8,870 bases of DNA from Lachnospiraceae bacterium UBA6452. Its GTDB lineage: Bacteria; Bacillota; Clostridia; Lachnospirales; Lachnospiraceae. Positions 1-6,078 of the stretch are shown here, one piece after another (positions within the stretch are counted from its first letter, which is position 1; every line of letters begins with the position of its first letter). Under the pieces are notes generated by a model, which did no database searches, was not told the DNA's origin, and saw only the letters and a program-made list of their open reading frames with translations. The DNA lies in contig DJNY01000144.1 in assembly GCA_002441865.1 (NCBI GenBank), positions 1,616 to 10,485 on the forward strand, written 5' to 3'. The position numbers were made by a program, and so were the translations under genes.

Positions 1-1665
1 CCGTACCATCCGGGCTGGGGCAGGGCACAGGAAACCTTTGGGGAGGATCCGTATTTACTGGGAGAAATGGGAGCGGCGCTGGTAGAAGGCGTACAGGCAA
101 CAGGAGTGATCGCCTGCGTGAAGCATTTTGCCTTCAACTCTATGGAAAATGCCCGTTTTGAAGTTGACATAACATGTGACAAAAAGGCAGAGCAGGAAGT
201 CTTTTTATCACAGTTTAAAAGATGTGTGGAAGCAGGGGCAGGTGCTGTGATGAGCTCCTATAACAGCTATCGGGGACAGATGTGTGGACAGAATCCCTAT
301 CTGCTGCGGGAAGTTTTAAAAGAAGACTGGCAGTTTGACGGATTCACCTTAAGTGATTTCAACTGGGGGATCAAAGATACGGTTACAGCGGCAAATGCGG
401 GCATGGATCTGGAAATGCCGAATACGTATTATTATGGGAAGAAGCTTCTGGAAGCCGTGCAGACGGGCAGTGTTTCCGAGAAAGTGATCAATGAGGCGGC
501 GCTTCGGATCGTGCGGACACTTCTGGCACATGATGAGAAGATCCGGCAGTACGGAAAGATCGATGTGGAAAGACAGCTCTGGGATGACAGGCAGCTTGCG
601 AAAAAAAGTGCACTGGCAGGGATCACACTTCTGCGCAATCAGGATGGTATCCTGCCGCTTTCCGGCAGATGCCATAAGATTGTTGTACTCGGCAGACTGG
701 CGGATGAGGATGTAACGGGAGACCGTGGATCCAGTCAGGTGTATCCGCCTTATCAGGTGACGATCCTGCAGGGTATCTTAGAGCAGGCAGGACAGGAAGT
801 GATCTATTACCGGGGAGAAAGTCTTTCTCACTGCAAGAGGCTGGCAAAAGAAGCGGATGCTGTGATCGTTGTAGCGGGAAACAGTGCAGCGGAGGAAGGT
901 GAATATGTCTATGCGGATATGGAAGAGCTGTATGTCAAAAGCATGGGCGGTGACAGGACACAGGGGATCGCACTTCCGGCGCATGACAGGGGAATTTTAT
1001 CCGCAGTGGCACAGATCAGACAGGATGCAATAGTGGTGCTCATTGGAGGCAGTTCCTTTACAATGGAAGACTGGATCGGGCAGACAGGTGCGGTGCTCAT
1101 GGCTTACTATCCGGGCATGGAAGGCGGTCATGCACTGGCAGATATACTGTTTGGCAAAGAAAATCCGGGCGGAAAACTGCCGTTTGTGATACCGCAGAGC
1201 GAGGCAGATCTGCCGCAGGTAGACTGGTCTGCCAGACAGCAGGAGTATCTGGGACTGGCAGGGTATCGTAAGCTGCTTGCGGATAGAAAACAGCCGCTTT
1301 TCCCATTTGGCTTTGGTTTGTCTTACACAACTTTTTCATTGACGGAGGAGGCATTGGAATGTGGACAGGGAGAAGCGGAAAAAGCCGTGCTCTGCGTTAC
1401 CATTCAAAATACAGGAAAGAGGGCAGGCAGTGAAGTGGTACAGATCTATGCTGCCTATGAAGAGGAAGTACGGAGACTATGCCGCTTTGAGAAGGTTTTC
1501 CTGCGGGCGGGCGAAAAAAGACAGCTCCGCCTGACAGTTTCTGCAGATGATCTGCAGGGATATGACTGCCTGTCCGGACGGATGTGCCTGAGAACCGGCT
1601 GTTATCATTTTTACGTCGGAACGGACAGCAGTGCCAAATGTTTAGGGAATCTTAACTTGGGGTAG
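1..1665 (+). CDS. Glycoside hydrolase family 3 beta-glycosidase (5' end outside window)
   Basis: The frame is open from base 1 and ends at TAG 1663-1665, giving 554 visible residues; about 200 N-terminal residues are probably missing. The GH3 landmarks run in order: GRAQETFGEDPYLL near the left edge, KHF (residues 41-43), LSDFNWG with the likely nucleophile Asp119 (codon 355-357), EEGEY with a candidate acid/base Glu (codon 901-903), GGDR, YPGMEGG and NPGGKLP, FPFGFGLSYTTF, then a C-terminal FnIII-like domain from about residue 460. GH3 enzymes remove terminal beta-linked sugars from oligosaccharides or glycosides with retention of configuration; the exact sugar cannot be told from sequence. 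About a dozen residues separate the acid/base region from GGDR, longer than in the common EGxGxDR layout. No signal peptide can be assessed. Family call is near certain; nucleophile good, acid/base tentative. Confidence 0.95.
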   Translation, partial: PYHPGWGRAQETFGEDPYLLGEMGAALVEGVQATGVIACVKHFAFNSMENARFEVDITCDKKAEQEVFLSQFKRCVEAGAGAVMSSYNSYRGQMCGQNPYLLREVLKEDWQFDGFTLSDFNWGIKDTVTAANAGMDLEMPNTYYYGKKLLEAVQTGSVSEKVINEAALRIVRTLLAHDEKIRQYGKIDVERQLWDDRQLAKKSALAGITLLRNQDGILPLSGRCHKIVVLGRLADEDVTGDRGSSQVYPPYQVTILQGILEQAGQEVIYYRGESLSHCKRLAKEADAVIVVAGNSAAEEGEYVYADMEELYVKSMGGDRTQGIALPAHDRGILSAVAQIRQDAIVVLIGGSSFTMEDWIGQTGAVLMAYYPGMEGGHALADILFGKENPGGKLPFVIPQSEADLPQVDWSARQQEYLGLAGYRKLLADRKQPLFPFGFGLSYTTFSLTEEALECGQGEAEKAVLCVTIQNTGKRAGSEVVQIYAAYEEEVRRLCRFEKVFLRAGEKRQLRLTVSADDLQGYDCLSGRMCLRTGCYHFYVGTDSSAKCLGNLNLG

Positions 1666-1685
1666 CAGCTGGCCTATGCTATAAT
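1657..1685 (+). promoter_or_regulatory. Extended -10 promoter for the antiporter gene
   Basis: A perfect TATAAT lies at 1680-1685, preceded by TGC (1677-1679), so it is an extended -10 element. Exactly 17 bp upstream is TTGGGG (1657-1662), a weak -35 that forms the last sense codons of the GH3 gene. Transcription should start near 1691-1693, giving a leader under 30 nt before the antiporter ATG at 1719. The ribosome site AAAGGCGG (1708-1715) lies only 3 nt from the ATG. The match is by eye. Confidence 0.7.
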
Positions 1686-1718
1686 GGTACAAAATGGAAA
1701 GAAAAAGAAAGGCGGATT

Positions 1719-3326
1719 ATGATTAAACTATTATTACTTGGTTCCTGTGTGATCTTAACCTGTATTCTCTGTAACCGGCTGACAAGCAGGATCGGTGTTC
1801 CGATGCTGTTTGCGTTTATCCTGCTTGGTATGCTGTTTGGTTCGGAGGGTATTTTACATATTCCGTTCGACAACTTTGCTTTTGCCGAAAATATGTGTAC
1901 CATAGCCCTGATCTTTATTATGTTTTACGGCGGTTTCGGTACCAGATGGAAGGCGGCAAAGCCGGTTGCCGGCAAGGCACTTCTTTTATCCAGTGTGGGT
2001 ACGGTTCTGACAGCGGTTCTGACCGGTCTGTTCTGCCACTTCGCACTGGGCTTTGACCTCCTGGAAGGTCTTCTCGTAGGAGCGGTTCTCGGCTCCACAG
2101 ATGCAGCGAGTGTGTTTTCTGTGCTGCGTAGTAAAAAGTTATCCCTGAAAAACAATACAGACTCCTTGCTCGAGGTGGAAAGCGGTTCCAACGATCCCTT
2201 TGCCTATATGCTGACTGTCATTATCCTGACTGTAATGCAGGGTAATGCAAAAGGCATGGCATTTGATATTCTGGGCATGGTATTTGCACAGGTGATGTTT
2301 GGGGCTGTGATCGGTATATTACTGGCACTTCTGACCGGTTTTATGCTGGAACGCATCGATTTCGGCGTGAGCGGATTCGATACGGCATTTGTGCTGGCAG
2401 CAGCACTTTTAGCCTATGCACTGCCGTCCGCGATCGGCGGAAATGGGTATCTGAGTGCGTATCTGATGGGCATTATTCTCGGGAATCGCAATGTCAGTCA
2501 TAAAAAAGTACTTGTCAATTTCTTTGACGGACTGACGAGCCTCATGCAGATGTTTATTTTCTTTATGCTGGGACTTCTGTCTTTTCCGTCCAAGATCCTG
2601 GCGGTCTGTGTTCCGGGTCTTCTGATCGCATTATTTCTGACTTTTATTGCAAGACCGTTAGCCGTGGCTCTGATACTGACACCGCTCCGGGCAAAACCGC
2701 AGCAGCAGCTTCTGACCGCATGGGCGGGACTGCGCGGAGCTGCTTCCATTGTATTTGCCATTATGGCAACAAGAAGCGGCGCAGTGCTTTCCCATGACCT
2801 GTTCCACATTGTATTTTGTGTGGTACTCGTATCCATACTGTTTCAGGGCAGTCTGCTGCCTTTCTGCGCGAAAAAGCTGCATATGATCGATGAGAGCAGG
2901 GATATCCTGACGACCTTTACGGATTACAGTGAAGAAACGGATGTGCATTTTATTGATATTCCTGTCAGCGAAGGACATCCGTGGACCGGTCTGATGGTAA
3001 AGGACCTGAATCTGCCGCCGGGAACACTGCTTGTCTTTCTGAATCATCCGGGTGAAAAAAGCACTGTACCAAACGGTGATACAGTGCTTCGGGAAGGTGA
3101 TGTGCTTGTACTTGGCGCAACCGCCTATGCGGGGAAAGACGATATCCATCTGACACAGATCCATGTTGATGACACGCACGCATGGCGGGATAAATGCCTC
3201 TGTGAGATCCGGCTGCCAAAAAACAGCCTGATCATTTTAGTCCGGAGAGGCGACCAGACGATCATACCGAACGGAGATACCAGGATCCTGAGCGGAGATG
3301 AGCTGGTATGCAATACGGTACATTAA
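1719..3326 (+). CDS. CPA1-family K+(Na+)/H+ antiporter with two C-terminal RCK_C domains
   Basis: This is a 535-residue inner-membrane cation/proton exchanger of the NhaP2/CvrA (potassium/proton antiporter) type. Residues 1-385 are a run of hydrophobic helices. They contain GSTDAAS (125-131; Thr127-Asp128 in the TM4-type unwound helix), ESGSNDP (154-160; Asn158-Asp159, the ion-binding pair of electroneutral CPA1 exchangers) and WAGLRGA (335-341). The cytosolic tail holds two RCK_C/TrkA_C-like units, about 410-467 and 478-531, each with a PNGDT signature (451-455 and 517-521). No nucleotide-binding RCK_N domain is visible, so any control by the tail is probably through a small ligand or ion bound at RCK_C. 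Likely role: potassium or sodium and pH homeostasis. Ion specificity cannot be read from sequence. It has its own promoter and appears monocistronic. Confidence 0.93.
   Translation: MIKLLLLGSCVILTCILCNRLTSRIGVPMLFAFILLGMLFGSEGILHIPFDNFAFAENMCTIALIFIMFYGGFGTRWKAAKPVAGKALLLSSVGTVLTAVLTGLFCHFALGFDLLEGLLVGAVLGSTDAASVFSVLRSKKLSLKNNTDSLLEVESGSNDPFAYMLTVIILTVMQGNAKGMAFDILGMVFAQVMFGAVIGILLALLTGFMLERIDFGVSGFDTAFVLAAALLAYALPSAIGGNGYLSAYLMGIILGNRNVSHKKVLVNFFDGLTSLMQMFIFFMLGLLSFPSKILAVCVPGLLIALFLTFIARPLAVALILTPLRAKPQQQLLTAWAGLRGAASIVFAIMATRSGAVLSHDLFHIVFCVVLVSILFQGSLLPFCAKKLHMIDESRDILTTFTDYSEETDVHFIDIPVSEGHPWTGLMVKDLNLPPGTLLVFLNHPGEKSTVPNGDTVLREGDVLVLGATAYAGKDDIHLTQIHVDDTHAWRDKCLCEIRLPKNSLIILVRRGDQTIIPNGDTRILSGDELVCNTVH
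3059..3089. repeat. 10-bp perfect inverted repeat inside the antiporter gene
   Basis: AAGCACTGTA (3059-3068) and TACAGTGCTT (3080-3089) are exact reverse complements around an 11-nt loop. The repeat falls in the codons of the first RCK_C domain and overlaps its PNGDT codons. No U-run follows, so it is not an intrinsic terminator. It may form an mRNA hairpin or be a coincidence of coding sequence. Confidence 0.6.
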
Positions 3327-4804
3327 TCATCTGCATTCTGTTTTTTGCTGTGACTTGTGGCGATCCAGAAGATAAAAGCAAGGAACGCAACTGCAATACA
3401 CATCCATGGGATCAGATAACGAAGTCCCTTTGGAGCAAACAGATCATAATAGCCTTTTAAGTAGATAATAACAATAATAAGGGGAAGTCCCCATGTTATG
3501 TAGTAACGCATCTTTGCAGGGAATGGAAGTCCGTTTCCTGCATTTGCTTCGTGGATGAAATTATCCCAGCCCCAGCCATGCTTTGTTGTACAGAACAGGA
3601 CATAGCACAAGGAGCCAAGCGGCAGAAGATTGCTGGAAACAAGGAAATCTTCCAGATCCATGATGTTGGATCCCGGTCCGAGCGGCTGAAATCCGGAAAG
3701 GACATTAAAACCGAGAATACATGGGATGGAAAGCAGGATGACAGCGACAACATTACAAATGACAGCCTTCTTTCTGGAAACGCCCCACAGATCAATGGCA
3801 AAGGAAATAATGTTTTCAAATACCGCGATCACTGTAGAAAGTGCCGCAAAGGAAAGAAACAGGAAAAACAGGGTTCCCCAGATCCGTCCGCCCGCCATCT
3901 GGTTGAAGATGTTCGGGAGCGTGATGAAGATCAGGGATGGACCTGCATCCGGTTCGATACCAAAGGAGAAGCAGGCAGGGATGATGATAAGACCTGCCAT
4001 CAGTGCAACAAAGGTATCCAAAAGTGTGATGCTGAGTGCTTCACCGGATAAAGAGCGTTCCTTATCCAGATAACTGCCGAAGATCGCCATGGCACCAATA
4101 CCGATGCTGAGGGTGAAGAATGCCTGTGACATGGCCGCGAAGATGACATTACCGATGCCCTTTGCCTGCATGGCAGCAAAATCAGGTACAAGATAGAATC
4201 TGATACCGGCGCCGGAGCCCGGCAGTAAGCAGGAGTGAACTGCAAGAACGAGGATCAGTCCAAACAGACAGATCATCATTACCTTTGTGATACGTTCCAC
4301 ACCGTTTTTCAGACCAAGGGAGCAGATGGCAAACGATAAGACAACTGCAATGATCATAAAAAGGATCATCGTGCCCGGAGAAGCCTGCATACTGCCAAAG
4401 TAAGCGGAAACCTGTTCGGTTGTCATAGACTGGCTTGTCAGGGAACCTGTCAGATAGCGTACAAAATAATACAGCATCCAGCCGGTTACCATTGTGTAAT
4501 ACATCATCAGTAAATAGCAGCCTGCCATTCCGATATAGCCGTTATAGTGCCAGCGTCTGCCCTTTGGCTCTAATTTACGGAAGGAAGTGGCGCAGCTTTT
4601 CTGGCTGCCTCTGCCGACTGCAAACTCGCAGACAATGATCGGATAGCCCAGAATTGCCAGAAATACCAGATAAATTGCAATAAATGCAGCACCGCCGTAC
4701 TGCCCGCACATATAAGGAAACTTCCACACATTTCCAAGCCCGACCGCACAGCCTGCGGATACAAGGATGAATCCCAGCCGGGATCCGAATTTTTCTCTTT
4801 CCAT
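3323..4804 (-). CDS. Sodium-dependent NSS/SNF-family transporter (amino-acid type)
   Basis: This 493-residue membrane protein belongs to the neurotransmitter:sodium symporter family (LeuT fold). Members couple Na+ entry to uptake of an amino acid or related amine. Seen directly: GSRLGFILVSAGCAVGLGNVWKFPY at the N terminus (TM1 with its unwound centre, GLGNVWKFP 22-30; Lys28 stands where LeuT has the gating Arg), CEFAVGR (59-65), GVERITK (168-174, TM5), FFTLSIGIGAM (229-239, unwound TM6) and FAALST (319-324, TM8, likely Na2-site Ser/Thr). Length and helix count fit bacterial members of 11-12 TM. The start at 4804 is chosen because AGGAGG lies 10 nt upstream; a 14-residue longer reading from 4846 would bury that site in coding sequence. 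The substrate is unknown. The gene is divergent from the cupin operon and convergent with the antiporter. Confidence 0.94.
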   Translation of the reverse strand: MEREKFGSRLGFILVSAGCAVGLGNVWKFPYMCGQYGGAAFIAIYLVFLAILGYPIIVCEFAVGRGSQKSCATSFRKLEPKGRRWHYNGYIGMAGCYLLMMYYTMVTGWMLYYFVRYLTGSLTSQSMTTEQVSAYFGSMQASPGTMILFMIIAVVLSFAICSLGLKNGVERITKVMMICLFGLILVLAVHSCLLPGSGAGIRFYLVPDFAAMQAKGIGNVIFAAMSQAFFTLSIGIGAMAIFGSYLDKERSLSGEALSITLLDTFVALMAGLIIIPACFSFGIEPDAGPSLIFITLPNIFNQMAGGRIWGTLFFLFLSFAALSTVIAVFENIISFAIDLWGVSRKKAVICNVVAVILLSIPCILGFNVLSGFQPLGPGSNIMDLEDFLVSSNLLPLGSLCYVLFCTTKHGWGWDNFIHEANAGNGLPFPAKMRYYITWGLPLIIVIIYLKGYYDLFAPKGLRYLIPWMCIAVAFLAFIFWIATSHSKKQNADD

Positions 4805-4814
4805 GAATATAAAT

Positions 4815-4820
4815 CCTCCT
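4815..4820 (-). promoter_or_regulatory. Ribosome binding site that fixes the NSS transporter start
   Basis: The minus strand reads AGGAGG here, followed after 10 nt by ATG (4804-4802). This supports the 493-residue product over the longer open frame beginning at 4846. Confidence 0.85.
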
Positions 4821-4851
4821 AGTGAAATAAAGCTGCGCCAATACATTTATA

Positions 4852-4864
4852 TAGAAAATTTCTA
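4852..4864. promoter_or_regulatory. 13-bp palindrome in the leader of the NSS transporter gene
   Basis: TAGAAAATTTCTA is a perfect inverted repeat with 6-bp arms and one central base. It sits just downstream of the predicted start point of the minus-strand promoter, a common place for a repressor operator. The regulator is unknown, and the AT-rich sequence raises the odds of chance. Confidence 0.4.
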
Positions 4865-4879
4865 CAGCGCAACACTTTT

Positions 4880-4908
4880 ATTATACTGAATAAGATGAAA
4901 GAAAGCAA
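4880..4908 (-). promoter_or_regulatory. Promoter for the NSS transporter gene
   Basis: On the minus strand TTGCTT (4908-4903) is followed after 17 bp by a perfect TATAAT (4885-4880). Transcription would start near 4873, giving a leader of about 70 nt that contains the palindrome and the AGGAGG site. Confidence 0.65.
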
Positions 4909-4921
4909 TGAAAATAATCGG

Positions 4922-4951
4922 CGGGAAAGAGCCGGGAAAAGTGCGCCCGGC
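4922..4951. promoter_or_regulatory. Operator-like symmetric and repeated DNA just upstream of the cupin -35 element
   Basis: GCCGGG (4931-4936) and CCCGGC (4946-4951) form a perfect 6-bp inverted repeat around 9 nt, ending one base before the -35 hexamer. CGGGAAA also occurs twice, at 4922-4928 and 4933-4939, 11 bp apart start to start, about one helical turn. The GC-rich block stands out in an AT-rich intergenic region. It suggests a transcription-factor site controlling the cupin operon and perhaps the divergent transporter gene. Confidence 0.45.
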
Positions 4952-4952
4952 A

Positions 4953-4981
4953 TTGAAATATAAGGGGAAAGCAGATATAAT
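4953..4981 (+). promoter_or_regulatory. Strong sigma-A-type promoter for the cupin/flavoprotein/GAF-GGDEF unit
   Basis: TTGAAA (4953-4958), a 17-bp spacer, then a perfect TATAAT (4976-4981). The predicted start near 4988 leaves a leader of about 50 nt before the ATG at 5040. Confidence 0.8.
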
Positions 4982-5039
4982 GATAAATAGATGCAACACC
5001 GAAGAAAAAGGTTGTAAATAATAAGCAGGAGGCACGAAA

Positions 5040-5369
5040 ATGAAAATTGCATTTGCAGATATGGAAGAAGAAGTACTGCCGGCATTTAAAGGCGGCGAAA
5101 AGGAATACAGGGCAAAACGCTACGGCGATGAAGCCTGCAAGATCATGAGCGGCAGACTGATCCCCGGTGCATCTATCGGTTATCATAAGCACACCGAAGA
5201 TTATGAGGTGATCTTTATCACAGCAGGAGAAGGCAAGGTATTATATGACGAAGAGGAGATCCGCTTAAAAGCCGGTGACTGCCATTACTGCCCACAGGGA
5301 CATGCCCATTCCCTGATCAATGACAGCAATGCGGATCTGACATTTTATGCGGTTGTACCGGTTGCATGA
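5040..5369 (+). CDS. Small single-domain cupin protein
   Basis: This 109-residue protein is one cupin beta-barrel. Both cupin motifs match the consensus exactly. Motif 1 is G43-x5-H49-x-H51-x4-E56-x6-G63; motif 2 is G79-x5-P85-x-G87-x2-H90-x3-N94. The four expected metal ligands His49, His51, Glu56 and His90 are all present, so it should bind a divalent metal. Small cupins include dioxygenases, isomerases and pure ligand-binding proteins; nothing in the sequence decides which. No signal peptide is visible, so it is probably cytosolic. AGGAGG (5027-5032) lies 7 nt before the ATG. It is the first gene of a probable operon; 65 bp without a terminator separate it from the flavoprotein gene. Confidence 0.9.
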   Translation: MKIAFADMEEEVLPAFKGGEKEYRAKRYGDEACKIMSGRLIPGASIGYHKHTEDYEVIFITAGEGKVLYDEEEIRLKAGDCHYCPQGHAHSLINDSNADLTFYAVVPVA

Positions 5370-5434
5370 GCTGCCGGGCTGCGGGATAAAAAGATACGGT
5401 AAATGATAGAAAAAGAAGAAAAGAAGGAATCACA

Positions 5435-6061
5435 ATGAAGGTTTTAATGGTAAACGGAAGTTCAAAGCCAGACGGCTGTACGGCGACAGCTTTGCAGGAA
5501 ATTGCGAAGGCATTAAAAGAGGAAGGAATCGACAGTGAGATCGTATGTTTAGGCGGCGGTCCTCTGCGAGACTGCATTGGCTGTCTCGGTTGTACAAAGC
5601 TGGATGGACAGTGTGTATTTCACGATGACTGCATCAATGAAATTCTGGAAAAGGCAAAGACATGTGACGGTTTTATTTTTGGTACACCTGTTTATTATGC
5701 GCATCCAAGCGGAAGAGTGTTATCAGCACTTGACCGGATGTTCTACGCAGGCAAAAAGTATTTTATGCATAAACCCGGTGCAGCGATCGCCTCTGCAAGA
5801 AGAGCCGGAACAACGGCTTCTATCGATGCCATGAACAAATATTTTACGATCGCGGAAATGCCGGTTGTATCTTCCTCATACTGGAACATGGTGCATGGCA
5901 ATAAGCCGGAGGAAGTACTGCAGGATGCGGAAGGACTGCAGGTAATGCGTAATCTTGGCAGAAATATGGCATGGCTTCTGAAGTGCATTGAAGCAGGCAA
6001 AAATACCGGTATTTCCATTCCGGTAAATGAATATAACAATAAAACGAACTTCATCAGATAG
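5435..6061 (+). CDS. Iron-sulfur flavoprotein / NADPH-dependent FMN reductase family protein
   Basis: This 208-residue protein has a flavodoxin-like fold of the FMN_red family. The N-terminal MKVLMVNGSSKPDGCTA carries the phosphate-binding loop for FMN. GTPVYYAHPSGRVLSALDR (83-101) is the second flavin-binding stretch. Between them is a compact cysteine cluster Cys47-x2-Cys50-x2-Cys53-x6-Cys60, which fits the CX2CX2CX4-7C pattern known to hold a [4Fe-4S] cluster in archaeal Isf proteins; Cys66 and Cys38 are extra. The expected role is electron transfer or reduction of a small molecule such as a quinone, nitro compound or peroxide, in the cytosol; the substrate is unknown. AAGGA (5424-5428) lies 6 nt before the ATG. 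It sits between the cupin and GAF-GGDEF genes on the same strand, with 17 bp to the latter. Confidence 0.9.
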   Translation: MKVLMVNGSSKPDGCTATALQEIAKALKEEGIDSEIVCLGGGPLRDCIGCLGCTKLDGQCVFHDDCINEILEKAKTCDGFIFGTPVYYAHPSGRVLSALDRMFYAGKKYFMHKPGAAIASARRAGTTASIDAMNKYFTIAEMPVVSSSYWNMVHGNKPEEVLQDAEGLQVMRNLGRNMAWLLKCIEAGKNTGISIPVNEYNNKTNFIR

Positions 6062-6078
6062 GACAGAGAGACTTAACT

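Noticed and set aside
3551..4073. Plus-strand open frames of 115-166 residues inside the NSS transporter gene
   Set aside because: They are highly charged antisense frames of a membrane protein gene, without ribosome sites or known domains.
4805..4846. A 14-residue N-terminal extension of the NSS transporter starting at 4846
   Set aside because: The extension would translate across the AGGAGG site, and family members begin close to the MEREKFGSRLGF start.
4995..5016. Weak hairpin in the cupin leader (CAACaCC with GGTTG) considered as a riboswitch
   Set aside because: Only about five pairs with a bulge, in a leader of about 50 nt; too short and weak for a known riboswitch class.
4881..5192. 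Minus-strand open frame rich in Phe, Cys and Leu overlapping the cupin gene
   Set aside because: It has no ribosome site, overlaps the promoters and the cupin coding region, and matches no known family; it is a shadow frame.
5370..5434. Possible internal promoter between the cupin and flavoprotein genes (TTGCAT, 17 bp, GATAAA)
   Set aside because: Both boxes are poor matches and the -35 would lie in the cupin coding end; co-transcription from 4953-4981 explains the layout better.
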